Source of the DNA: Sedimenticola selenatireducens
Lineage (GTDB): Bacteria > Pseudomonadota > Gammaproteobacteria > Chromatiales > Chromatiaceae
DNA length: 64,000 nt
Assembly: GCF_007625115.1 (NCBI RefSeq)
Contig: NZ_VMNH01000005.1
Span: 62,001 to 126,000 of the forward strand
Direction: 5' to 3'
Part shown: positions 38,145 to 45,885 of the stretch, in pieces
Numbering within the stretch: the stretch's first letter is position 1
Layout of the letters: each line of letters opens with the position of its first letter
The notes under the pieces: generated by a model
What the model saw: only the letters and a program-made list of their open reading frames with translations
What the model was told of the DNA's origin: nothing
Databases searched by the model: none
Made by a program: the position numbers and the translations under genes

Positions 38145-38273
38145 TAACTCCTTTCATTGATGTGAGAGCCTTATCCTTTATCCCTCCTTGAAGGGACAAA
38201 GGCAGCTTGTAACACTTTATTACTGCCACTCCCTTTACCCCGCCTTGCACAGGGATGATATCCATCGAATTTT

Positions 38274-38282
38274 TGCTATGAT
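38274..38282 (+). promoter_or_regulatory. Candidate extended -10 promoter for the radical SAM gene
   Basis: TGCTATGAT is an extended -10 element (TG-n-TATGAT), with no good -35 box upstream. Transcription would begin near 38289, after the first possible start codon (38283) and before the ATG at 38343. This favours the shorter protein. Confidence 0.4.
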
Positions 38283-38342
38283 ATGCGTTCAACGCATACA
38301 CAGCGCCTCCCCCAATACCTGCAGAAACTAGAGAATACCGAT

Positions 38343-39404
38343 ATGTTTAATATGATTATTACTGGCAAATGCTCAAAAAACTGCAGTTTCTGCTTTACGG
38401 AAGAGGAAGCCAGGAAGGAAAAAAAATATGACGACATGTCTCTCGACTACATCAAAGAGATTGTCGAAAAGTATGAATATAAAAAGCGGGGGCATGTTCT
38501 TAAATTATTGGGGGGAGAGCCCACTGAGCACCCACAATTTCTCGACATCATCGAATACGCTGCCAAAGAGCAGATCCCCGTCTATTTGATCAGTAATTTT
38601 CTATTTGGAACGAAAATTCAGGAAGGGATTCTTAAGCACATCGACACATTCACCAGTTTCCTGGTGAATGGCGCCGAACTTGCGGAAAAAAATCGACTTA
38701 AAAATTTCGCGAAGAATTTCAACAAAATTGCCTATCAGTTCGCCAGATCCAAACAGGGAGGGAAGCAAAAATTCACCCTCGCGCAAACCATCCCCGATAC
38801 TCATTATGACGTCATCAACTTCACCGAATATCTAAAGTCACTGAAGCGAGAACTCGACTTTTCAAATCTGGGAAATATCCGTATCGGACTAGGGCTAAGC
38901 GGCACCTATCTACTGCACAATAAAAAACTTGGCGACAAAGTGGCGGAAATACTACGCTTTAATCGTGAAAATAGGCTAGGCACGCAGTTTGACTGTCAGT
39001 TCCCGCCCTGCATATTCACTGATGAACATTTTAAAGAATTTGAAACGCCCAGTTTCTCTCTCTGGAACAACGTTACGGCCAACCCAGACGCAAAAACCTT
39101 CCCAGGCGGGATATGCCACATGCCCGCTTTTGATCTGATGCCGGATGAGACCCTGCTGTACTGCTATCAAACACAATCAGCCATCAGCCCAAAGCTCCCT
39201 GATCTGGAAAAATCTGTCGACCCTGAAACTCTGAAAGACTCTTTTATTGGTAAATTAGGGGCCGGCTTGGATCATGTCGTATCACAACGCTTGCGCGCCA
39301 GCTATCTTGAAGAGCGTGAAAAACGCCCCACATTAGACGAGTGTAAAAGCTGCCATCTCTACCCACAATACTGCGGGTCACTTTGCCTGGGCTGCTATCT
39401 ATAA
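38343..39404 (+). CDS. Radical SAM protein with C-terminal cysteine-rich (SPASM-like) region
   Basis: 353 residues from the ATG at 38343; an in-frame ATG at 38283 would add 20 residues but has no ribosome binding site. The radical SAM cluster motif CSKNCSFC (CxxxCxxC) is at residues 10-17, followed by LKLLGGEPTEHPQFLDII. Late cysteines (DCQFPPC, GGICHMP, LLYCYQT, and a final CKSCHLYPQYCGSLCLGC) could hold auxiliary Fe-S clusters, as in SPASM enzymes that modify peptides. No candidate peptide gene or partner is adjacent. The gene stands alone and looks richer in A and T than its neighbours, which suggests transfer. Substrate unknown. Confidence 0.85.
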   Translation: MFNMIITGKCSKNCSFCFTEEEARKEKKYDDMSLDYIKEIVEKYEYKKRGHVLKLLGGEPTEHPQFLDIIEYAAKEQIPVYLISNFLFGTKIQEGILKHIDTFTSFLVNGAELAEKNRLKNFAKNFNKIAYQFARSKQGGKQKFTLAQTIPDTHYDVINFTEYLKSLKRELDFSNLGNIRIGLGLSGTYLLHNKKLGDKVAEILRFNRENRLGTQFDCQFPPCIFTDEHFKEFETPSFSLWNNVTANPDAKTFPGGICHMPAFDLMPDETLLYCYQTQSAISPKLPDLEKSVDPETLKDSFIGKLGAGLDHVVSQRLRASYLEEREKRPTLDECKSCHLYPQYCGSLCLGCYL

Positions 39405-39455
39405 CAGGAAAGACCCAATCTAAAACCTACAGCTGTTTTTTTAATTAGCTCGGCA

Positions 39456-39490
39456 TAAAAAGCCACACTCCAAGAATGTGGCTTTTATTT
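39456..39490 (+). terminator. Terminator of the radical SAM gene
   Basis: TAAAAAGCCACA pairs with TGTGGCTTTTA around a short loop and is followed by TTTTTT. Confidence 0.85.
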
Positions 39491-39504
39491 TTTATCGGTA
39501 ATAA

Positions 39505-39530
39505 AAAACGGGGTCCGAAGACCCCGTTTT
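39505..39530 (-). terminator. Terminator of the porin gene with a UUCG tetraloop
   Basis: On the minus strand AAAACGGGGTC pairs with GACCCCGTTTT around TTCG, closed by a C-G pair, and is followed by T. The C(UUCG)G loop is exceptionally stable. It lies 30 bases after the porin stop. Confidence 0.88.
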
Positions 39531-39559
39531 CTTTAACTCACTAAACTGAATAGATCAGA

Positions 39560-40501
39560 TTAGAAGTCGTGACGCAGACCGAGTGCAAACTCGCTTACGT
39601 CAACACCACCAGTGGTGTCTTGGCTAGCGTACTCAGCATAAACGCGGGTGCGCTTGCTGAAGCTGTGCTCCAGACCGACAGCCCATGCATCGGTGTCTGC
39701 TGCAGCATCATTATCGATCTCACCGATCAGAATACGAGCAGTGTTGTTGCCGAAGTAGGCTTCTGCACCCAACTGCCAAGCTTCCTGGTCAGCTGCGCCG
39801 AAATCCCGGTCCTCATAGGCACCAACAATAGCGAAGTTACCGAAATTGTACTTACCAGACAGGCCCAATGTTTCGTTATCGTTTACCGTTGCATTGGTCG
39901 CACTGTTAGCTTCGAATGCATTGTAGCCAAGGCCAACGCTCAGAGGACCGTTGTCATATTTCAGGGCCAAGCTCGTACCGTCAACACCGTCTTCGGCATC
40001 TGCACCGCTGTTATCAATAACAAAGGCCAGTGACGCACTGAAACCATTCATGTTAGGAGTAACATAAGCCAGTGCATTACCGGTACGGTAGCTGTTCAGA
40101 GTCTGACGGAAACCAGCTGAAGGCGCATTCATGATGTTGGTCTTTGCAACTGCACCGTAGTAAGGAGTCCATTGACGACCGATCGCAACAGTACCGAAAC
40201 CACCGGTCAGGCCAACAAAGCCCAGACGGTTAGTGAAGCCCAGAGAGGTAGAACCACCTTCGGTGGTCTCAGTAGCCCACTCATACTGGAAGATGGCCTT
40301 CATGCCATTACCCAGATCTTCGCTACCCTTAACGCCTAGACGTGAGGTACCGTTACCTTTCTCGATATCCCAAGCATCAGTTGTGCCGTTATCGTTGTGG
40401 GTCAGAGCGTTATCGATCAGACCATAGATGGTGGTATCTGCGCTTACAGCCATTGGAGCAGCAACAGCTGCAGCGATAGCAATAGAAAGAAGTTTTTTCA
40501 T
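39560..40501 (-). CDS. Gram-negative outer-membrane porin
   Basis: 313 residues. A signal peptide ends near residue 21 (AVAAPMAVSA|DTTIYG). The mature protein begins TTIYGLIDNALTHN and alternates short strands (RLGVKGSEDLGNGMKAIFQY, GFVGLTGGFGTVAIGRQWTP), as in 16-strand trimeric porins. It ends in phenylalanine (FALGLRHDF), the outer-membrane assembly signal. The strands are rich in Asp and Asn, suggesting a general or cation-tolerant pore. It has its own promoter (40551-40579) and terminator, so it is expressed alone, probably at a high level. Confidence 0.93.
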   Translation of the reverse strand: MKKLLSIAIAAAVAAPMAVSADTTIYGLIDNALTHNDNGTTDAWDIEKGNGTSRLGVKGSEDLGNGMKAIFQYEWATETTEGGSTSLGFTNRLGFVGLTGGFGTVAIGRQWTPYYGAVAKTNIMNAPSAGFRQTLNSYRTGNALAYVTPNMNGFSASLAFVIDNSGADAEDGVDGTSLALKYDNGPLSVGLGYNAFEANSATNATVNDNETLGLSGKYNFGNFAIVGAYEDRDFGAADQEAWQLGAEAYFGNNTARILIGEIDNDAAADTDAWAVGLEHSFSKRTRVYAEYASQDTTGGVDVSEFALGLRHDF

Positions 40502-40550
40502 TATAGATTCCCGCTAAAAGTAAATTTACGAAAAATGCTGTGCAGGGGAG

Positions 40551-40579
40551 ATACTATTACTCTAATCAGGGGTTTGCAA
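40551..40579 (-). promoter_or_regulatory. Sigma-70 promoter of the porin gene
   Basis: On the minus strand TTGCAA and TAGTAT are separated by 17 bases. The leader to the ATG is about 45 bases. Confidence 0.65.
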
Positions 40580-40816
40580 CTCTTTTTTCAAAAAAAACCA
40601 CAAATATACCGCTTGTTGTATTTTTACTACAAAAATAGATGCCGAAGCACACTATAAAATCGCAAATCCCTATCAATGTAATAAGTTAAGGCGCAATAGC
40701 TAGAACTCGCTTGAATATCGTATGGCAGCTGAACCGATATATTTTAATATATGTAGTTTCGCACGCATAAGCCTATTTGCTTTATTTTCACACCCCATAC
40801 CCAATGAAGGGAAATT

Positions 40817-40835
40817 TGGCTGGGGACGGAGGATT
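40817..40835 (+). repeat. Partial copy of the tRNA-Gln 3' end (att-like), left of the Fic gene
   Basis: TGGCTGGGGACGGAGGATT differs at one base from the 3'-terminal 19 bases of the tRNA-Gln gene (43138-43156). The following bases ATTCGGTCTGCAGCCCC resemble the start of the two 165-base repeats and then diverge. Together with the tRNA it flanks the Fic gene as a direct repeat. Confidence 0.7.
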
Positions 40836-41081
40836 ATTCGGTCTGCAGCCCCATGCTGAAGGGGGGAAGACTAAACAGAAGACACGGAAAACTGGCTTGA
40901 TCTGCTTCTGCATAGTGTTGATCTGTCAGAAACTGAGTTGTCTTAGGTAAGATTAGCCTGCATCTATAGAAGTGCTATGAAAATGCATGGCTGGATATGA
41001 TAAGTAGGCGAAATAAGCCGAACGTAATTCAGCTCACGCATAATAGAACCACTAAAAGTCACTACAGCGAACAGTCACTCT

Positions 41082-42422
41082 TCAAGTATCGCTCTGATAT
41101 TCAGCAAGTTTTTTTGCCGGCATATATATAACTTGACGTCCTGCCTCAGGATGAAACTCTTCTAAAAGCCCGTGCTTAACCAAGTACTGCAAATCATTTC
41201 GTGCCGTAGCTGTCGCAATACTGTGACTCGCCTTATGTGTTTGTACCGTGTATTCCGAATGAGGCTTACGGAGCGCATGGGCAAGCAAGGCTAACTGCCG
41301 ATAATTGAAATGCCCTTGCGATCTCAACAAACTCTCCACTTCAGCTATCTGTTTTGCTTTGATTTCAAGGTATAACTCAGCGGCCTTGAGCGCCTTTCTA
41401 ATCACCTCCAACTGATAAGTAATGAAATATGTCGCATCATTATCATCCGACTCTGCATACAAAAAAGAACGCCCATATTGTGCCTGCGAGCGATTTAGAA
41501 TGGATGATATTGATATGAATTCAAACAACCAATAACCATGCCGAAGCATTGCCCAATAAAACAATGCCCTCGCAGTCCTACCATTTCCATCCATAAAAGG
41601 GTGATCATAAGCCAACCAAAAGTGCAAGATGATCGCTCGAATTACAGGGTGTAAAAACTCCCTTTTACCCGCACCATTTGCAAAATCACACATCATCTTT
41701 AGCCGACCAGGCAATTCTTCGGCAGGAGGCGGATAATGCAACACATCTCCCGTTGTATTTGACCCAACATGAATTCGCTCATCTTCTGGAGTCTGCAGCC
41801 TTCCAACAGCACTTGCTTCCAGTGTCCCCCTGGTCATTCGCCGATGAATCTCCAATACCAACTCAGGCGTTAAATCATCATTCTGGTGATGCCTTATGAA
41901 TGACATTCCTTCAAGATTATTAAATATCATTCTTTCAGCTTTGTTACTTGGTTTACGCCCACTTCGAAACATGTCCATAGCCGCTTTACGCGTTGTGGAT
42001 GCCCCTTCTAATTGACTCGATGTGATGGCTTCTTCGATTAACGACCGAACCAGAAACCGTTCTTTTGGCCCTGATTCAGAAATCTGCTTCGGCATAGCAA
42101 TACGCCCTGCCGCCTTCGAATCGATTTCATGTAAAATCTCCATCGCTCCCGGTATCAAGAGATATGAAAAGGGCGTACTGTCAGTACCAATCAAAGGCAG
42201 TATCTTGACACCATTCATTCGGGCTAACTTAATACCCAGCCACCACTGATCCAGCGTTAATCCATCTGGAGGCTCTCGGTGTATTAATTCGGAGTAATGT
42301 AGATACTTGCCAGAATCTGTGACCGGAGACATGCCAATCAACTTGAAAAGGCTATCTTTCTTTTCGTCAATTAACGAGCTGATCGTTGGCGCACGCGGGA
42401 TTGGCTTCATATGCATTGTCAA
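41082..42422 (-). CDS. Fic-domain protein (adenylyltransferase) with C-terminal winged helix
   Basis: 446 residues. The Fic core motif HPFMDGNGRTAR is at residues 274-285, complete with the catalytic His and the Gly-Asn-Gly-Arg phosphate grip. The inhibitory helix motif SSQLEG lies at 135-140 with Glu139, so it is an autoinhibited class II Fic protein. An N-terminal domain (DUF4172-like, to about 120) and a C-terminal winged helix (ALLAHALRKPHSEYTVQTHK) complete it. Such enzymes attach AMP to target hydroxyl groups and may regulate themselves. It sits alone between tRNA-Gln-like repeats, which suggests acquisition by insertion. Target unknown. Confidence 0.9.
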   Translation of the reverse strand: MTMHMKPIPRAPTISSLIDEKKDSLFKLIGMSPVTDSGKYLHYSELIHREPPDGLTLDQWWLGIKLARMNGVKILPLIGTDSTPFSYLLIPGAMEILHEIDSKAAGRIAMPKQISESGPKERFLVRSLIEEAITSSQLEGASTTRKAAMDMFRSGRKPSNKAERMIFNNLEGMSFIRHHQNDDLTPELVLEIHRRMTRGTLEASAVGRLQTPEDERIHVGSNTTGDVLHYPPPAEELPGRLKMMCDFANGAGKREFLHPVIRAIILHFWLAYDHPFMDGNGRTARALFYWAMLRHGYWLFEFISISSILNRSQAQYGRSFLYAESDDNDATYFITYQLEVIRKALKAAELYLEIKAKQIAEVESLLRSQGHFNYRQLALLAHALRKPHSEYTVQTHKASHSIATATARNDLQYLVKHGLLEEFHPEAGRQVIYMPAKKLAEYQSDT

Positions 42423-42595
42423 TTATTGAATTATTGACAACATACTGGCAGCAATCCCCATCAACTGTCAATTATTTGATATTTAACACTATAAAGAATA
42501 GGTTCAATTCATCAGAAATGAACAGACAGCCTGCCCACTGTATTAGAAATTATTCAGCGGCGATACACACCAAAAAGCGTGATCCATAAGTGCCC

Positions 42596-42634
42596 CAAAG
42601 AAAAAAGGCTTACAGTGCGACGCTGTAGGCCTTT
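42596..42634 (-). terminator. Terminator at the end of the tRNA-Gln repeat patch
   Basis: On the minus strand AAAGGCCTACAG pairs with CTGTAAGCCTTT (12 pairs including one G-U) around a 7-base loop, followed by TTTC. It would end transcripts running from tRNA-Gln through both repeats. Confidence 0.65.
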
Positions 42635-42643
42635 GATCTAATT

Positions 42644-42808
42644 TGGCTGGGGATGGAGGATTATTCGGCCTGCGACCTCACCCCTACGGGGCGGGCTTCA
42701 CTCTGTTTCGCCGTGGCGCTGCGCGCCAACCTCGGTGGAGCTTCTCACCCTCCATCCAGTGCCTTTTTAAGCTGATACGAAAAACCCCGCCTGAGCGGGT
42801 TGATTCAA
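42644..42808. repeat. 165-base structured repeat, copy A
   Basis: It starts with the tRNA-Gln 3'-end sequence GGCTGGGGATGGAGGATT and ends with the tRNA-type terminator AACCCCGCCTGAGCGGGTT and GATTCAA. Inside are CCCTACGGGG-type and GGCGCTGCGCGCC hairpins. The outer ends are an inverted repeat (GGATGGAGG with CCCTCCATCC). About 96% identical by eye to copy B, from which it is separated by 163 bases. Confidence 0.8.
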
Positions 42809-42971
42809 AGGGTTCTTCGGTTGATTCTGGGCTGAATGACTGGTGAGATGAAAAATCCTGAATTGAGGCGAAGATTGCAGGCAATAGCAACGCTATTGGC
42901 AAAATCTTCAACGAAGAGTCAGGGCTTTTCAGCCAGCGGCCATCAGACCATGAATTGACCGGAGAGCCCCG

Positions 42972-43136
42972 GGCTGGGGATGGAGGATTATTCGGCCTAC
43001 GGCCTCACCCCTACGGGGCGGGCTTCACTCCGTTTCGCCGTGGCGCTGCGCGCCGAACCTCGGTGGAGCTTCTCACCCTCCATCCAGAGCCTTTTTAACT
43101 GATACGAAAAAACCCGCCTGAGCGGGTTGATTCAAT
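42972..43136. repeat. 165-base structured repeat, copy B
   Basis: Same layout as copy A with about seven differences, counted by eye. It abuts the true tRNA-Gln gene, and its last part is that gene's terminator. Seen from the minus strand each unit is: tRNA terminator, structured insert of about 120 bases, then a copy of the tRNA 3' end. That looks like a decayed tandem tRNA array or a mobile structured element. Confidence 0.8.
43107..43128 (-). terminator. Terminator of tRNA-Gln
   Basis: On the minus strand AACCCGC, TCAG loop, GCGGGTT, then a T run. It lies 9 bases after the tRNA CCA end. Confidence 0.8.
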
Positions 43137-43137
43137 T

Positions 43138-43211
43138 TGGCTGGGGATGGAGGATTCGAACCTCCACTGACGGAGTCAGAGTCCGTAGTCCTGCCGTTAG
43201 ACGAATCCCCA
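43138..43211 (-). tRNA. tRNA-Gln (anticodon CTG)
   Basis: A 74-base cloverleaf with encoded CCA. Acceptor arm TGGGGAT pairs with ATCCCCA, with G73 as discriminator. The anticodon stem ACGGA/TCCGT encloses CTCTGAC, giving anticodon CTG. The T-arm reads GGAGGTTCGAATCCTCC. It lies 34 bases downstream of rpsI on the same strand. Confidence 0.95.
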
Positions 43212-43245
43212 ATTGCAGGAGTCGGCCAGCGACTCCAACAACGGT

Positions 43246-43638
43246 TTAGCGTTTTGAGTACTGAGGACGCTTACGCGCCTTGTGCAGGCCAACCTTTTTA
43301 CGCTCTACCTCACGGGCATCGCGGGTCAGGAAGCCAGCACGTCTCATTGGGCTCTGCAGCGTTTCATCGTATTCCGACAATGCCCGGGCGATACCCAAGC
43401 GGATAGCGCCAGCCTGACCGGTAGTGCCACCACCTTTTACTGTGGCTTTAATGTCAACGCTTTTTAGCAGGTCAGCAATACCAAGTGGCTGACGAACAAC
43501 CATTCGGGCGGTTTCACGGCCAAAGTACTCATCCAGCGGACGACCATTGACAACGATGTTGCCGCTTCCGGCACTCAGGAAGACGCGCGCAGCTGAGCTT
43601 TTGCGACGTCCGGTAGCATAATTCTGGGTTTGAGCCAT
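43246..43638 (-). CDS. rpsI: 30S ribosomal protein S9
   Basis: 130 residues, the same length as in E. coli. Blocks are [53 protein letters not shown] and the basic end [17 protein letters not shown] that reaches P-site tRNA. It follows rplM in the universal rplM-rpsI operon, with 23 bases between. Confidence 0.97.
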   Translation of the reverse strand: MAQTQNYATGRRKSSAARVFLSAGSGNIVVNGRPLDEYFGRETARMVVRQPLGIADLLKSVDIKATVKGGGTTGQAGAIRLGIARALSEYDETLQSPMRRAGFLTRDAREVERKKVGLHKARKRPQYSKR

Positions 43639-43661
43639 GTTTCTGTTCCGTTATTTGGATT

Positions 43662-44090
43662 TCAGATATCCAGTGACTGGGGTTGCTGTGCCTGATGTGC
43701 ATGCTCTGGGCCGGCAAAGACCTTCAGCTTTTTGAACATCGCACGTCCCAGTGGATTCTTGGGCAGCATGCCCTTAACTGCAGCTTCGATCACACGCTCT
43801 GGCGCTTTATCCAGCAGCTTTTCAAGACTGATGGATTTCAGGTTGCCAATGTAACCGGTGTGATGATGATACATCTTATCTTGCATTTTATTGCCGGTAA
43901 CGCGAATTTTTTCGGCATTGACTACTACGATGTAGTCACCCGTATCCACGTGCGGCGTATATTCTGGCTTATGCTTTCCGCGCAAACGCCGTGCTATCTC
44001 TGTTGAGAGGCGGCCAAGGGTCTTGTCTGCGGCGTCAACCACGAACCAGTCGCGGCGCACTTCTGCGGGTTTTGCACTTACGGTCGTCAT
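43662..44090 (-). CDS. rplM: 50S ribosomal protein L13
   Basis: 142 residues, as in E. coli. Blocks are [39 protein letters not shown] and [21 protein letters not shown]-like (in parts). First gene of rplM-rpsI, with a good promoter at 44142-44170. The short leader can form a GCGCT/AGCGC hairpin, a possible site for L13 autoregulation as known in E. coli (inference). Confidence 0.97.
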   Translation of the reverse strand: MTTVSAKPAEVRRDWFVVDAADKTLGRLSTEIARRLRGKHKPEYTPHVDTGDYIVVVNAEKIRVTGNKMQDKMYHHHTGYIGNLKSISLEKLLDKAPERVIEAAVKGMLPKNPLGRAMFKKLKVFAGPEHAHQAQQPQSLDI

Positions 44091-44141
44091 CTGACTTGCT
44101 CCAGCGGAGTAACAATACTAGCGCTTTAAAAAAGAGCGCGA

Positions 44142-44170
44142 ATATTACCGGACCCTGCGCACGCTGGCAA
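44142..44170 (-). promoter_or_regulatory. Sigma-70 promoter of rplM-rpsI
   Basis: On the minus strand TTGCCA and TAATAT are separated by 17 bases; the rplM start is about 50 bases downstream of the -10 box. Confidence 0.7.
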
Positions 44171-44245
44171 GACCCGAATACACTATTTTATATAAAGCTG
44201 CCCTCGCAGATCCCTGTGCTTCGCAGCAGACGCCAATCACTGGGC

Positions 44246-44335
44246 AAAAAAATAGGCGCAGCGGGGACGCTGCGCCATTAAATATTAAACCACCAAAGGA
44301 GGATGGGGTACTTAAATTGCAAAGCATTTAAAGTG
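44246..44335 (-). ncRNA. Candidate small RNA (or long rplM leader) between glcF and rplM
   Basis: A promoter-like sequence upstream (44341-44369) and a strong terminator here (GGCGCAGCG, TCCC loop, CGCTGCGCC, then TATTTTTTT) frame about 90 bases without a conserved gene. The rplM promoter lies beyond the terminator, so this looks like an independent short transcript. A 60-residue open frame crosses the terminator and is unlikely to be real. The existence of the RNA is inference. Confidence 0.4.
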
Positions 44336-44340
44336 TTAGA

Positions 44341-44369
44341 ATATTCTAATATATTAGCCACTATGTCAA
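44341..44369 (-). promoter_or_regulatory. Promoter-like sequence for the candidate small RNA
   Basis: On the minus strand consensus TTGACA, then 17 bases to GAATAT (or 15 bases to TAGAAT). The perfect -35 box in an AT-rich stretch makes it one of the better promoters seen here. Confidence 0.5.
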
Positions 44370-44495
44370 GACCTTTAATCCTAACCCAAATCAACGCCCA
44401 CCCCATCATCTATAGCGTCTTGCTGCTGGCATTTCGGCAGCGCACAGGTACAATTTGCCGCCTACTTTAATATATGACTCCTCGTTAATGACCAC

Positions 44496-45686
44496 GTGAA
44501 CTCAGTGAATCTTTCTGATCTCATCCACGAAGCCGATCGCTGTGTAAAATGCGGTATCTGCCTACCCGTCTGCCCGACCTATCAACTGACACAAGATGAA
44601 GGAGATTCACCCCGGGGCCGCATCTCACTCATTCAGGCCCTTGCGAATGGCCATCTCACGAGCGCGGACACCCAATATCATCTCGATCGCTGCTTGAACT
44701 GCCTGGCCTGTCAAAGCGCCTGTCCATCGGGCGTCCAGTATGGTGAGCTGATCGATGGCGCTCGCGCAACGGGAAAAACAGGCTGGAAAAAAAGATTCAC
44801 GCTCAAGCTGATATCACGGCAACCCTATCGCCGATCAAGTCGCGCTGGATTATGGCTATACCGATCCAGTGGCCTTCGAGCACTTTTTAGGCTTATCGGC
44901 GGCAAACGCTATCAAAGACTTGATAACCTAATACCGGAGAACGCCAAGGTAGGCTCCTGGGCCAATCTTTATCCCCCAACAACAACACCGCAGGGCCGGG
45001 TAGGCCTCTTCACAGGTTGCGTTGGGCGAATCAGCGACCGAACGGCCTTAGATGCCGCCATTAAAGTGCTGACTCGTCTCGGCTTCGAAGTTGCCATCCC
45101 CTCTGACCAGGGCTGTTGTGGTGCCCTTCAGCAACATGCTGGAGAATCCCTGGAAGCTCAGCAGATGAGTGAAATCAATATCCAGGCCTTCAAACGCGCG
45201 GGACTGGACGCCATCCTCTTTGTTGCCAGTGGCTGTGGCGCCCATCTGGTTAAGCAGTCCTTCGATATCCCTGTGCTGGAAATAACGCAATTTCTCAATC
45301 GCTGTCACTGGCCCGCTCAGATCGAGCTCAAGCCATTGCCACATACCGTAGGGCTGCACACACCCTGTTCACTCAAGCACCAACTGAAACTTGCCAGCGA
45401 ACCCGAACGGCTGCTTCAGCGAATTCCAGGAATTCAGCTAATCACGCTTCAACAGGTCGATTGTTGCGGCGCTGCTGGTAGCTATTTGTTAGAGCAGCCC
45501 GCCATGGCGGATGCTTTGCGCCAGAACGCTATCGACAAGATAACACCCATGAACCTACAGTACCTTGCCACCAGCAATAGCGGATGCGCACTGCATCTGG
45601 CAGGTGGCCTACGCGAGATAGTCGGGAAACCGCAAATCCTGCAACCCATCGAACTGATTGAAATGAGCCTGAGCATCGACGCATGA
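44496..45686 (+). CDS. glcF: Glycolate oxidase iron-sulfur subunit
   Basis: 396 residues, starting at GTG (44496). Two 4Fe-4S motifs, CVKCGICLPVCP and CLNCLACQSACP, lie in the first 80 residues. Two CCG domains follow (GLFTGCVGRISDR with QGCCGALQQHAGE, and HTPCSLKHQ with VDCCGAAGSYLL). GlcF is the electron-transfer subunit of glycolate oxidase (GlcDEF), which makes glyoxylate and passes electrons to quinone. glcD and glcE are not adjacent, so the partners must lie elsewhere. The same modules recur fused in the large dehydrogenase at 60182. Confidence 0.9.
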   Translation: MNSVNLSDLIHEADRCVKCGICLPVCPTYQLTQDEGDSPRGRISLIQALANGHLTSADTQYHLDRCLNCLACQSACPSGVQYGELIDGARATGKTGWKKRFTLKLISRQPYRRSSRAGLWLYRSSGLRALFRLIGGKRYQRLDNLIPENAKVGSWANLYPPTTTPQGRVGLFTGCVGRISDRTALDAAIKVLTRLGFEVAIPSDQGCCGALQQHAGESLEAQQMSEINIQAFKRAGLDAILFVASGCGAHLVKQSFDIPVLEITQFLNRCHWPAQIELKPLPHTVGLHTPCSLKHQLKLASEPERLLQRIPGIQLITLQQVDCCGAAGSYLLEQPAMADALRQNAIDKITPMNLQYLATSNSGCALHLAGGLREIVGKPQILQPIELIEMSLSIDA

Positions 45687-45885
45687 ATAGAGCAGACTAT
45701 CGACGCAATCCTTGATAGATTGGTACTATTGTCCACTTTTCTGTGATTGAAGCATCGTTCGCTTGCAATAGGTCATTTGAAGAACGCCAGCACTAAGCGA
45801 GAATGTCATATCAAACCGCTAAACTGTAGCGTTCAACGCAACGCGTTAAGCTCTCTTTTTTAAAAACATTAGGAACACACATACA

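Larger units (their letters stand above)
40502..41081. other. Intergenic region between porin and Fic genes
   Basis: 580 bases without a convincing gene. The first 80 bases hold the porin promoter. A tRNA-Gln end-like fragment with an extra GGATTATTCGG tail lies at 40817-40845. The rest, to the Fic gene end, shows no recognisable element. Confidence 0.6.

Noticed and set aside
42643-42911. Open frames on both strands inside the 165-base repeat region
   Set aside because: They consist of structured repeat and tRNA-like sequence with no family resemblance or start signals.
44145-44327. 60-residue open frame across the candidate small RNA
   Set aside because: It reads through a strong terminator, has no clear ribosome binding site and shows no conserved features.
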